Position numbers and translations under genes: made by a program
Part shown: one piece after another, positions 37,267 to 50,095 of the stretch
How the letters are laid out: every line of letters starts with the position of its first letter
Numbering within the stretch: the first letter of the stretch is position 1
DNA from: Saccoglossus kowalevskii
Lineage: Eukaryota; Hemichordata; Enteropneusta; Harrimaniidae
Direction of reading: 5' to 3'
NCBI RefSeq assembly: GCF_000003605.2
Contig: NW_003135357.1
Coordinates: 25,085 to 89,084 of the forward strand
DNA length: 64,000 nt
Notes under the pieces: model-generated
Databases searched by the model: none
Told to the model about the DNA's origin: nothing
What the model saw: the letters and a program-made list of their open reading frames with translations, nothing else

Positions 37267-40200
37267 CTAATACACGTCACCGAGTTGCATCCTTCCACTT
37301 CGCCAAGTTGCAAGTTTGACCACATTTACATTTGACGCATGTGATTGCATTTCCAGTAGGAAGTGGCTGATTAGCGTGTAACTTATAGCTGGGTCGAAAT
37401 GAATATTGACCATTGTACGTTTAGCCCAGGGAGGAACCAATGCTCCGATGGTGACATAACGGTCGTTGTAGTCGGTCACCTGCAATGGGTCCGTATTCCA
37501 ATGCTTCATGCAGCTACGAATCTAGGGAAAAATGTATAGGTATTGCATTACATACATATTGATATTACAATTAAATGTCAAACAAACTAGGACTACGTTT
37601 GCAATTTTTGATTTTGGTAGTATTGTAATTTCCAAACTGCTCAATTTATCGATTTCTTTTGATAGTACAGTCATATATAATAATAAACGCAAATTTGAAA
37701 GAAACAAGACAGGTCGTTATGACGAAAGTTATGACATGGGCGATGCATGGTTCGCCCCTTTTTATATAAACGCAGTTGTATATAGCAGTAATTATATTAC
37801 AATTTCTGTAAAACGCGTATTAATGTTTTTTTTTTAATTTAAGAATTGATGATAAAAACATTAAAGTTAAACAGTATTTAAATATGCTCATCATTGCCTC
37901 TTTAATTTATCCGCGAATGCGCGGGGATGGATGAATTACAAACAGTGTTATAATGTTTGTAACAACTTTGGAGGCATATCTTAATTTTTGAAATACTTAA
38001 TAAATAAATCGGTTTAATCTTTACCTCACAACAGCAGAAACAATAGAAGCAAAAACAACATAACTTAGCACACTTGCTACAGGTATCCTTCGTTCCAATG
38101 ATTCTTGTAGTTACTTTGGATCCAATAGATGAATGGAAGTCTACACTTAGAAACCCTTCAATGGGCAGGGTTTTCAAATGCAGATTGTCACCACAAAACG
38201 TCTCAACCGAATATTTGTTGGAATACGACCTTGTTGATTTTGCTTTTTGCAATTTATAAAGACTCAAATCTGTCAAAGAAGAACTTTGTGATAATTATGC
38301 CAATTTTCTACAAAAATGCTTAATGTTGCCACACTCAAACTTATAAAAGCTGCAATTGAAATCAGTTTGCAAAGTGTAACTGTAACAAGCTAATGTTACA
38401 GTAGTAAATAAGGCGAATCGGACAGTCGTAAACAAGATAAATCATCACAGAAATTGAAAGAATTGAGAGATATCGCCGCCATGGTTATTGAATTGAAATT
38501 ATTGAATTACCTGCCGTTTCCCCTGCTGAAAGTAGCAGTAAACGTTGATTTGTGAGTAATGCTTTCCCTTTGCGCATAGTTGGACAGTCTGTGTCCGCTT
38601 CACCGCTCTCATCAAGAAACTCCACTGAAGTGTAGGGAATGAACTGTCCGTCCAACAGTGCCTGTTCACCTGTCATAACTAAATCTGTTGATTTAATTCA
38701 GGTGATATATCAGATTACAATATGTACTTCTTCTGAAATTTGTATTTGTAAAATATTTGTGCAGGTGATCGTGTGTCCATGCGATGTTGGAATGAGTACA
38801 ATTGCCTACACGTATGGACGAAGATACAAACTATGTGCTTAGATTTTTACGAAATATGCAATAACACTCACTATCTAGCATGGCATCGTAGCAGACATTT
38901 TCATGATGCGATCCATAACGTTGATACGCTATGTCGTACATTTTTCTGCCATTCTCAATCAGACACTCTTCCAGCATGTCGTGGCTTTTATGTTCTTTCA
39001 ACACCTTTTCCATGAGTGCTTTCGAAGTCAAATCGATCATATTTTCGTCGAATTCTGGCGGCAGAGTACCTTTTCCTGGTCGAGGTTGAGAAGATACTGC
39101 ATCGTGCCCGATCTGTATACATTGTGAGCATTTTATTGTCAGGATTTGAAAGTGTATATATTACACCATATCGCACATTTTGGGCTGGTGACATATGATG
39201 AAATATTATATATATATATCTCGTGCCCGATTACCGGGATACGTTTTGTTATCCTGCATTGCTTAACAAAAGTAGAGTTTAAAAAGTGGACGAATTCAAT
39301 ACAAATCTAATTTAGGTTTCCTAATAACACAGTTAGTAACCTTGATTTAATCAGCAACACGAACAACCTAACGATAAACAGACAATTTAAATGAAAGTTT
39401 GAAATCGGGAAATTCTAAATATTAAGCCAGGAGAAACAATGCCACTATATGCAGTGGAAATAACACCATACCCTATCAAAATCTAGACGTTTTGCGACGT
39501 TCATGACCTCACGCTAGCACGTATCAACCATGATAGATGAAAAGATGGACGAATTGTCGTGAACGACTAATAAATATTTCCCTTCTATTACACTGTGTGG
39601 ACGATAAAACCCACTGCAGACGGAGTCACAACTGGATTCGCCAGCGTAATTCACTATAGTGTACGTTTTTAAAAACATCCTCTCCCCAAAATTTTAATTT
39701 ACCTGTGGCAATCTAAACTCGGCGGTAGTCATTGGTGGAATCATTCTACCCATTGTAAACGCTTCAGTGACGTCATCCTGATTGTTGTAACGAGACTCTG
39801 GTGTTTCCGTCTGGTGTGCTAATACATTAGGTTGAGGTATATGAAAGCCCTACAAAAATAATAAAATATTAATGTTTTGGGGAATCTATACATCGCCACA
39901 GTTGGCATATATCGCCACAGTCGTCGTCACCCCACGGTCCTGTCACATTGCCACAGTCGTCACGCATCGCCAGCAGTTGCCTAGCGTCGATTCAGTCGTC
40001 ACTCAGCGCTGCAATTATCACCCAAAGCGCCTTAGAATTACGTGTAAAACAAACAATATATATATATACATATGCACATTGAACAAGACGCTCACAAAGT
40101 TTAGTATTTAACCACTTTTACCGCATAGCAATACAGCTGATGCTGGGTATTGACGATGCGTTGCACAAATAAAAAACAACAACAACAAAACAACAACAAC

Positions 40201-41057
40201 ACGGTTTGTGATTTTGTACGTGCAGGGCAAGTGAGATCGAAATTTTAGAGGTCGTAGTTGCATAATAGGGTTCACGACATTTTACTCTTCTTTCCGTGTC
40301 TTCTCGTCGACCCTAGCCGTTCTATCTGTGGGCCGTTTATATTCTTTTACGCTCTGCATGAGTAAAGATGAATAGAGTTAACATTACGAAGTGTTTCAGC
40401 ATGTCTGTAATTGTATAGTTCTTTACGCCCTGGTAGCGTTTATAAAATTAAATAAAAACAACAAGCGTTATATATAATACATAATGTAATTGCTTTGATA
40501 GACTAACAGTGTTGAAGTTGAAAGAACGACGTACACTGTTTGCAGAGACATTACTAATCTTAACGACAGAAGTCACTCGTTTGAAACGGTCACCTGTATG
40601 GGCCCATTTATTCAGGAAATAGGTCTATAACTACGTTGATGAGGTCTTGGCTGGATTTTGGAACGATGCGTGACTTGAAGTGTTTGAGGAACATTGTGTA
40701 CGTACTGGCGACTAAAAGGAAGCTATTATTTCTAGGTATCTTGCTCAGCAATGGGGAAACTCAATATTGCCTTAGTATAACATAGCATAAATTGATATAT
40801 ACGTAGAAAAACAATTTCTTGAAACAACTTAGTTGTGACATGCACTTTATCACAGCCTATTGTAACAAACGAAGACAAAGTAAAGACACATTTCCTATTG
40901 TCGATATGTTGCAACAAGTAGTAGTTTTCATGCAAACGACAACATACGATTGGTCAATACATACCTGGTTATCTTGTCCAACATTCTTTTTCGGAACAGG
41001 AGGTCCTTTCCTGCCGGCTATATGATGGTAATATCCCGACGCCCTAGTGTAATCCAT
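37267..41057 (-). CDS. Array gene 1: GRAM-like protein with cysteine cluster, 6 exons, 379 aa
   Basis: Exons: 40965-41057, 39703-39849, 38872-39112, 38511-38669, 38025-38269, 37267-37521. Total 1140 nt; ATG at 41057. Not a named family. The N-terminal third is polar and variable (RKGPPVPKKN; GFHIPQPNV). Next comes a helical stretch (ALMEKVLKEHKSHDMLEECL), then a GRAM/PH-like core: FIPYTSVEFLDESGE, KGKALLTNQRLLLLSAGET, IEGFLSVDFHSS, a cysteine cluster TCSKCAKLCCFCFYCFCCCE, and a final strand plus helix (TMVNIHFDPAISYTLISHFL). The LTxxRLLLLS strand and the last strand-helix recall WBP2-type GRAM domains; this is inference. There is no signal peptide, so it is probably cytosolic or peripheral on membranes, perhaps lipidated at the cysteines. 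First of four head-to-tail copies. Confidence 0.82.
39880..40010. repeat. Degenerate CGCCACAGTCGTC tandem repeat
   Basis: Words such as ATCGCCACAG, CAGTCGTC and CATTGCCACAGTCGTC recur irregularly in array gene 1's first intron, about 30 bp 5' of its exon 2. Confidence 0.5.
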
Positions 41058-43284
41058 GGTGTTCTCCAGACCCTTTTATTGGGTGTCACGGGTTTCCGCC
41101 TTGTACAAATTCTAAATCACGTAATGGTTTGCTGGAGGCAACTCAATATCACATTCCCTTCCAATAAATATCGCCCTCTGCCGACGAAAAGCTTCTATTA
41201 TTTCAGCGGGACATATTTATGTTATAGAGATGCTTCGTCACTTGAGGGCGAAGTCACGTTGAGCGTTGTAGGCTGCCATGCAAGGAAATGTTCACCTCTG
41301 TTTTGAATAACGTTAATGTTTTTGCAAGGGAAATGAGGTCGTTATACTAACGCATATACCATACCTGAACCGAATTACGATGTATGACCACGGCAAACGC
41401 CCAACAAGAATTGGCCAATTCAGGATAGCCGCAGTTTAATGGAATTTTCAGTGCAGTGTCTTGTTTCTGGTACACATGATTTGGAAAATGATATGTCATA
41501 TGCCATAATTTGTGTACTTATATATCGTATTCCAACTATTTACGGTTCGTTACAACACAGTAGAATGTTGAACCTGTTACAATTACAAAAGGCCTCATGT
41601 AGGTTGTCATGACAACATATAATCAATTCGGTTATTTTATCACCGTGACCGCAGTGTCTGTGATATTACTAAATATTTATTCCTGTTGAAAGTGAAAACG
41701 TTAATGGCCACTCAGTATTTTTTTTTCATATTTTTATTGTTATTTCTAGATTGAAAACGTTCACACCTGGACAGTATTACTGCCCTCTCGAGGCAAAGAT
41801 GTGTATATGGTCACTTGAGAGCAGAATATCCAAATAAATCCACCAGTACTTTTTTTTATTATTTCTTTTCCAAATTTGTTATGATCATTAATATATCCAT
41901 TGGACGCCATAATATTTTTTTAGAATTCAAGGTAAGAATGGGTCATTGAAACGTAATAGTAATGGCGACGACAAATCGGGAAGAAAACAATACAAATAGT
42001 TCTGATCCATTTTTGTACTTACAGCGCTCAAGTGGCTGAGGATTTGTAATTATTTCCTATATAGTGTCTAATTTATCTCACTTTTCAGCTTTGCTGTTAT
42101 ATATAACTATTCTCCCCGACTTAAGTTGGCAGACCAGTAGAAAGAGGTTACTGGACCTGGAACTGTTCCTTTAACTTGAATTACGCCACTATCATAACAG
42201 CGGAATCTTCTAAATACATTTGTATATCTGCTGTTTAAGCCGAGCGGCCACGTTAAAGTTGACCGGATTGGTAAGCTAGTTATGAAGACGGTTGGTTTAT
42301 GGAGACTGTTGTTGTTGTTTGTTGCATTCATATACACACTAATTACATTCATACCCTCGATGTTCCTATTTGCACAATACCCGTAACGTGCAAAAATAAT
42401 GAAGCGTTCATAGACTAGCCAGTGCGTAGTTAGTATAAGTAAATGTATTCTGTAGTTAATTCAATGTACAACATTTTATACAATTCATATGTAGCTGCGA
42501 GTATTTGTGTAATCCTATCAAGCGACCGACTAAATAGTTCAACAATTATATACATTACGTGAAAATGAAACGCAGTACTGAAGGTACATAAGATGTACAC
42601 GTGTAAATCAAATTATAGAAGTTTCAGCAAGCTAGGGACAAACTTTGTTCACGTTATTCTTATTTAGCACGAGAAACAAGAATGTAAACAGCAGCGTGTA
42701 ACGTACTAATATATAGTATACCCGAATTTCAATCTTACCAAGTTTTGTTGTGATACGCAATATTGTATTTAGAAAGATCCCTCATTTATAAAGTCAATGC
42801 CAATATAAAGTAATGTTGTATTCAAAAACAATTGTTACAATTCAAAATATGTGTTTTTGCAAACACGACTAATACAGCCAAATGTTGTCTCTAAATACAA
42901 CTGCTTTACCACTGAGTTTCTGTAATCAAACATGGTAAGTATACTGTGGACGAAAACAATTTATAATTGTCATTCATGTTTGTCTTATAAAAATGTTCCC
43001 ATAAAATATGAAATGTTCCCCCAACATTCATCACGGATTCTAATAAAGATGGCCAAAACACCGCAGTTGCTTTACAAGTCCACACGTCTAGGAGATAGTG
43101 ACCTTCGTAATATCAAGCCATCAGATTTCCCATGATTCTCTATGACCACGTGACACATTTTATCATGTTATATTAGCTTATAATTGTTAATATAATGCTC
43201 CGTTCGAAAAAAATCGATGAAATCGTTGATGTAAAACAAACAAAGTTAGTGGGTTAAGATTACATTTGATTTCCTAGAATTACG
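41058..43284. other. Spacer between array genes 1 and 2
   Basis: No supported gene. A minus frame at 42107-42352 begins with asparagine-rich sequence from a GTT repeat and is not conserved near the other copies. The gene 1 promoter should lie just above 41057. The rest is AT-rich. Confidence 0.4.
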
Positions 43285-46034
43285 TTAAGGGTGTCGAGCA
43301 TTGGCATTCCAACTCGCCAGTTTTACCACGTTTAGATTTGGTGCATATAGTTGCATTTCCGACAGAAATTGGGTAATGAATGAGAAACGCATCGTGGAAT
43401 CGAAGTTGATCTTGATCATGGTACGCTTTGCCCAGGGTGGGATCAGAGCTCCGATCATAACGTATCGATTGTTATGAACGTTCACTTCGAAAGGTTCGGC
43501 GTCCCATTTCTTCATGCAACTACGAATCTGTTAGGAAGTTAGGAAATAAACACTGAATTAAGACGTACTAATTGTATTAATAGTCACAAAAACTATTATA
43601 GTTTACTGGTCCGGGCAGCAAATGTCATAGGTCATCCGTCAAAAGATTATTTGTGATTAAAGAAAATACTATATGGATAGTCGTACATGTTGAAAGCGTA
43701 AGGTCATGTTTGATTTAAAAGCGGTGGCCATATAGTGTACAGTATTGTATACTAGTATTGGAAATACTGTATCCGATTGTCTCCCTGGATGCAAACAGTT
43801 TTAACATGCCCAGATGTGTGACCTTTGGGGTCATAATGCAGATGTTCTATCGACTACTTACTTCACAGCAGCAGAAACAGTAGAAACAGAAACAGCATAT
43901 CTTCGCCCATCTCGCACAGCAGCCTTTACTTCCGATTATCTCGGTTTTCGTGTTAGCACCACTGGACGCCTGTAGCTCTACGCTGAGAAATCCCTCGATG
44001 GGAAAAGTTGCGTACTGAAGATCATCACTGCATGACGTCTCCAGAGAATATCTGTTATGGTGTGATTTACTTTTCTGATTCGTATTATTTGGTGGCACTT
44101 TCTGTGAATTTTTCTCCACTTTGGAAAAGGAAACCTCTGTCGAGAAACATGCAAATAGTCAGAGTAACTCTCTTTTAAATAAGACTGTCTTGACAGACGC
44201 AATGTATCATGTTTAATTCACTCATATCCCGGGGTAATTTCCGCAATTAATAAGGTAGTGTAGTACTACATACCTGCAGTATCCTCGTTCGAGAGGAGCA
44301 ACAACCGGTGCGTAGTTAGATAGGCTCTCCCCTTACACATCGGAACTCTTGTTGGCACTGCCTTGCCGTTTTCATCCAGAAACTCGACGGATGTATAATA
44401 AATATATTGGCCATTTACTAACAGTGTCTCGTCTTTCATTAATAGATCTTGATATAAGTGTAAAGCAAACAATAGGTATTAGTTGCGTTCGCACAAGCTC
44501 CTCAGTACGGGGTAAGAGGTCTAACATGAAAATCAAAGGGCGGCAGTCGTCACGCCGCGTCCTGTTCGATAGGGGACTCATAGCGACGTATACAACGCGT
44601 GTAAAATACATTGTTTATTTACATGAAATTCGAACACGCGCTGCGCGACGACCACCGCGCTTTAACGTGAGCATATCCACATACACTTTTCTGGTGAAAA
44701 AATGGGCCGATGATGAGATTCTATTACCAGTTATTTTGTAATCCACACTCTCCGAATATACATTGTTATAGTTTTATAACCATAACAATAACGTATAAAG
44801 CATCCTAGTTACTGTACCAAGTAATCCTAGTTAAAACTTGAGGACTGACGATTTTTGTATATTCTTAACAACATTGGGTGTTCTTTAGCTCGTGTTAAAT
44901 GTGGCAATTGGGTATAGCCGATATGCAAACATATATTATTTGCTTAAATCTTAGTCCGTACTTGGCGTAAGTTTGAACACGACTATTACTAGTGACAAGA
45001 GGTCGATTATCTATGCATAGGATTACGCCTAGTTAAATTGTTACACGTGACGCTGCTGAACCTTGCAGTCACAGCGCCCTCACCGAATATTAGACACGAG
45101 CGACGAGGGCGCATGTAAGTCGATTTGCTTCTTTGAACAACTTGAATTAAAGATAATATGCACACAATAACTCCTTAAATATTTTGAATAGGTATTTTGA
45201 TCTGTAAAAATATGAAACCTGACGTGGTTTCTACATCAGTATTCCATGTATTCTTGAAATAACTATGGCGTTAAGAGAAGGACAAATAAAGAGGAACTCA
45301 CGATCCATTATTGCTTCATGGCTCAGGTGGTCGTGCTGAGATTTGTAGTCATGATAAGACAATGCGTAAGCTTCCCGGGCTGTTTGTTGAACACGTTCGT
45401 TTAACACTGATCTACTTTTGTGTCGCTTCATAATCTGTTTCAAGACCGCCTGTGAAACGGGGCTGATGACACCTTCGTTGAATTCAGGTGATATTGCATC
45501 CCGGGATGATTTAGGTTGCGTTGCTATGGTAGCACTTGTGAGCTGCAAAGTACGAACATATGAATTCAATCGGCAAATTTTCGAAGCGTGTTAGATGTAA
45601 GTATCTAAATATATCTCGGAATGTACAATTTGTTTTCCTCGTGACTCTTTGGCGCTATAATTAATGAATGATTTAATTATTCAATAACCTAAATAATGAA
45701 ATTTTAGAATGATTCATTCATTAGTAAGAATTTATTGAACTAGTCGACTAAAGGTCTTTTTGGTTGCTTAATTGATTGAATAGAATCGATATGCAGCACG
45801 GCAATATCACGGATAGACGACACCTTGCATCAATGAACACATTGTAAATACCTCTAGCTGATTTGACACTGGTGCTGTCGTTTTCTGTTTTGCTTTTAAC
45901 TTTGGATTGCCACGCACACCATCGCCAAGTTCATCATTCAGCTTTGCCGCTACAATGCCAAATTCTCCTTGGTGACCGGCACCACCTCTGTCCTGTCCAC
46001 ACGTTGATGCTCTAGCAAAAGGTATTTGAAATCC
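43285..46034 (-). CDS. Array gene 2: GRAM-like protein with cysteine cluster, 5 exons placed
   Basis: Exons: 45852-46034, 45302-45542, 44274-44447, 43862-44136, 43285-43527, with the same intron phases as gene 1. The third-last exon is 174 nt, as in genes 3 and 4; the 45302-45542 exon has exactly the 241 nt of gene 1's counterpart. Core motifs: QYIYYTSVEFLDENGK, KGRAYLTTHRLLLLSNEDT, IEGFLSVELQASSG, CARWAKICCFCFYCFCCCE, and TMIKINFDSTMRFSFITQFL. The N-terminal exon GFQIPFARAST parallels gene 1's GFHIPQPNV. The initiating exon is uncertain (two candidates upstream), so the listed span is 5'-incomplete. The intron after exon 45302-45542 carries a TTAA MITE. Function unknown, as for gene 1. Confidence 0.78.
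44533..44665. mobile_element. TTAA-family MITE, copy 3 (in an intron of array gene 2)
   Basis: Left end AAAGGGCGGCAGTCGTCACG and right end GCGCGACGACCACCGCGCTTT, followed by TTAA. The ends are imperfect inverted repeats and match copy 2. The interior (GGGACTCATAGCGACG, TTCGAACACGCGCTGCGCG) matches copy 1. The left target site has decayed to TCAA. Orientation is not meaningful. Confidence 0.75.
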
Positions 46035-46298
46035 CTGGGAAAATGACAATCATATCAGTGTTAGAACATCCAATTTTACATAAAAACGCTCAGTATAGAA
46101 CAGAGTGGGCGATGGAATACAAAGTAATAACCTTGGGACATCATACATACGAAAACAGTAACACGCCACTAAAACCTATTATCTCTAGGTTGTGGCATTT
46201 CTTCTTCAACAAAAAAACTCTTGCAGCTCTCTGCAAACCCGCGAAAAAGCAAAACAGTGATTATTACATATGTTTTTATAATCGTCAGCTGTATAACA

Positions 46299-46300
46299 AT

Positions 46301-46352
<52 letters not shown>
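46299..46352. repeat. (CAA)n microsatellite
   Basis: About 17 uninterrupted AAC/CAA triplets upstream of the second exon of array gene 2. They give spurious poly-Asn and poly-Cys frames. Confidence 0.95.
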
Positions 46353-47079
46353 CGCGTTTAGTTCACAACATGGCAGTGCATTAGACATCGTGCTCGATGA
46401 ACATTTAAGTTTAAAGAGCTGTATTCAGAAAGTGAGTTGGTATCTAATTATATGTAAAAAAAAAAGTATCAATACAAATATATAATTCGAGTTTATCTGT
46501 CAAAGTAAGCGGCGTCATATATATTGTTTGTTCTCACCTGGAACCAGAGTCCCCGGGACGAAAGGACCAGACGGAAGAACCTAAACGGGTGTGATAACAG
46601 CCCGGTCAATCCGTGACCAATCTCGGCAGTCACATAATGAGAGAATAGTCGATATTACGTATCACATAACACATCCTTTACTTCTTACAGCGTTCTGGGT
46701 TCTATCAATGTAACGCGAATACGTTTTCTTTGTCCCTTTTGACATATAACGATTAATGATAACAATCATTTCATATCATGGAGGCATTTAGCCAAGCAGT
46801 AAAAGACTTGGCGAAAAGCGTCACCAAATGTGAACCACGAATATTCAATATTACGTACCACGTGAAATTCTTTTACATTTTTGGCCGTTTTGATGCTCGC
46901 ATCGCATAGATACGGCGCCAGGGAGATATTTATTCTATCAGGGATTGACCATTAAAATTAAAATTTAGCAAAATTATTAAATGTATATTTACGAAAAAAA
47001 TGAGGCACATTTAATAAAATAAAAGCAATATCACCCTGAAAAAAAAATCCGAAGAACAAAGTAATTTAGATGTATTTAC

Positions 47080-47127
47080 CATCCCGCCACCCATGTTTTC
47101 AGTTGGTGAAGGCAATGTTTTCTTCAT
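47080..47127 (-). CDS. Candidate first exon of array gene 2
   Basis: ATG at 47127 reads MKKTLPSPTENMGGGM and stops at a GTAAAT donor in phase 0, which joins in frame to exon 45852-46034 and would give a 387-residue protein. A rival is an open stretch ending at a stronger GTGAGA donor at 46538, also phase 0 but without an ATG. Neither is proven. Confidence 0.25.
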
Positions 47128-48409
47128 AAAGTCAGCACATTGATTTATATTTATATTTATATCTACAACTTGTTCACCTGAAACCAGTAACTTCAACGTC
47201 TTCAAGTTATTAAAGTAGCCGGCATATCTATGCGTGGGAGGTAAAAGAAAGAGAGGGTATATTTCCGAGGGTTAACTCCGCCTAATTTCTTTACGTTTTT
47301 TGAAAGTATAATATTGAACTGTAAATAACCGCCCCAAAAAGTTGTTGTTTTAAATTTGACCCCGCCCTCGCCGCGCAAAATCCACAGGTTATTCTCGCAA
47401 ACTTTACAACGCGTGGTGCGGAAAAGATGCGCAAAGCCCCTCAGCCAAAATGAATTCTGGGGCATTATATATGTCATGCTTAAAATAAAAGCACAAAAGC
47501 GAGGACGTCCATGATAGTCAGGTCGACCAATACAAATATTTGGTGAAGCGTCCCGGGCTGCGTCGGGCAGGTCGCTGGAGCCCTGAATTTGCCAAGCTGG
47601 GAAGACTTAAAAGGCTAAAGGGTGTATTTTGTGATAATCATAAATGTAATATTCATTATTTTGACAACAGATACTATGGCTATGATTGGTCACGGATAGA
47701 CCCATCTCAGTGCACATCATTTATAGACGATTGGCTTCATGTTCGTGTAACCACGGTCACTAATCTCTTTTAGTAACCGTGGTATAACAGATAAAACCCG
47801 ATTATTTGCTATTTTCTAATTAGGAGAGACATCTACAGAAGGAGTAAACAGGCGCGTATTGATATTTATTTTACTGAAGTTCAAAACGCTCATAGGTAAA
47901 GCATGCGTTATGCGATACTGATCTTATTTGTTCTGGGTCATTACGCAGTGGCCGCGATTGGCTACTGAAACCGGTCCGTCTGTCCCTGGTCCTTCGCGGT
48001 TCCCCGTTTTAGTGAGCACCTGCGCAATTATCTAAGAGTGGTCGCCGACATGCACGGTCTTTATGAGCGGTTCTGAAATGCATCATGGTGTATCCTTCTA
48101 TGTTTACACGCCACCGAGTCAACACAATACACTGTCCAATACAATACAGACATCAGGTTATGGCGCCTATCGCGATCGGAATTCAGTATTAATACGTTCA
48201 GTAGAAACAAATAAAATAATCAACATTTGAATTGGAATGTTAAAATCCCTCACCGTGATGTCCATAACGACATTATTAGTCAGAATTTCGCATACACAAA
48301 ACCAGATTATCACACCTTGTACCGTATAGTAGTAGACTTACCATTTTTGAGTCTTGGCCTTCATTTCTGTACGGAAGTGAAGGCCTGTCCTGTACGTTCT
48401 CGTAGAATC

Positions 48410-50095
48410 CACGCTGGTTGTAAAACGAGGGATTGTGAACCATGCTTTTGTATGATGAATTTGTAACACGTTCAATGTTAGGCTAGTGCCGTCGTGTGAA
48501 TTGCTTGTTGTGGTAGAGGTGCACTAGGTGTGGTGTCTCGGGTCACTGGTGTATAAAAGTAAGTATGTTCCCAATTGTTATGTAAAGAAATGTACTCGAG
48601 CGCAGTTCAACAATATGTCTTAGTCCTTTCTCGTACAATTTTAATAAATACGTAATTTATTCTGCATGTTACAGTAAATTGGAATCTGCTAATGGGCCGG
48701 GAACGACCGACGGGTGTTGGTAATTGGAATTAACTAACTGCATCCACTTTGCTCACTGAATGTTAAAGCTGCAATAGCTTCGATTTCAAGCATTTAAAAA
48801 AAATATATAATCAAATAAAGATGACCTAATCTCACCGAAATATTGTTTTAGACACAATCGGTATGGGAAAAGAACCCTGCACATGGCTAATATCACGTGA
48901 AATGCGATGTGAAAACTAAGGGTTGAGTAAATAAGCTTATTTTTACTGCACGACACTCACAATTATGGGAAATAACACATAAAATCGTCTGTGGGAGGCC
49001 CTCAGAGAGAGAGAGAGACTTAGCTACTCAAGGTCGCGAAGTATTTGACATTTTGCCTAGGCCCCCCGGTAAAGTTGACATCTTGTACAGTAAAATTGGA
49101 TTTCAATAGATCGCGCCCTCTGGAGACCCGGACACAACCTCGCGGCGGCCATGACCCAAATTTTTAAATCATCGACATTCTATCCGGATGCGCCCGAAGT
49201 TGAAGTCAAAGTTCAGCGTTCTTATGATGTAGTTGTTACCTTGACGGCTTTACAACAGTATCCGGCAATACGCGAAACAATAGTCAACCGGTGTTATGAC
49301 GTTTTGAGAGGGCGATACCATTTCGAGTTCAAAAATGAAATCGCTTGAACATTGTAGCAGACTTTCGGCTTTTCACACGTCACTCGAGATCCCGCAGTGT
49401 GCGGAAAATCACCTATTCCACGTCTTCCGAGTGTAATCGGTCGCATAGTCACAACTGTTGGTCGATATTTTGTCGCCGTGAATTAAACATGTCTCATTGT
49501 TCGCGTTCAGCCGACCGACTCTTTAAAACTGCTGATCAACAAAGAACCGGCCGACTACAGACGGTCGTGTACTTTCACTTTAAAACTAGATTAAACACAT
49601 ACAATAACGAAACATATCTCACGGTACATCAGATAAGGTTGCCAAGGCGGTCTCGTGAACCCAAAAGTGAGCACCGATTGGACGTTGACCATCATGTCAA
49701 GACAATCGCTGACGAACCGCGAAAACATAATTTTCCGAAAATCGGCATTTCGCATATGCACACATGGCGTGCAACGTAAAACGAGGGGTTGTGAACCGTA
49801 CTTCGGCATGAATTCATAACACGTTCGATGGTGGGCTGGTTCTGTGGTGTGAATTGCTTGTTGTTATAGAGGTCGACTTGAAAGTGCGCTTGGTGTGGTG
49901 TTTCGGCTCACTTGTTATGTAAAGAAATGTATTTTTCTAGCGCAGTTGAACAGCATATGATGTTGTTCTTTGTCGTACTATTTCAATAAATACGTGATTT
50001 ATTATACGTGCTACAGTAATTTAAAATGGAACCTACTAATGGGCTGGGGAACGACCGACGGGTGTTGGTAATTACATTAACTAACGGAATCCATG
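48410..50095. repeat. Two direct copies of a roughly 330-bp repeat (48410-48750 and 49770-50095)
   Basis: Both copies run through AAAACGAGG-ATTGTGAACC, GTGAATTGCTTGTTGT, GTTATGTAAAGAAATGTA, AATAAATACGT and AACGACCGACGGGTGTTGGT, in the same order and orientation, with scattered differences. Each includes AATAAA, so they could be duplicated 3' ends of a plus-strand transcript or a dispersed repeat. Confidence 0.65.

Noticed and set aside
46206-46388. Poly-cysteine and poly-asparagine frames
   Set aside because: Direct translation of the (CAA)n microsatellite.
46538-46640. Minus open stretch ending in a good GTGAGA donor, as first exon of array gene 2
   Set aside because: It joins in frame but has no ATG before an upstream stop; kept only as a rival to the candidate at 47080-47127.
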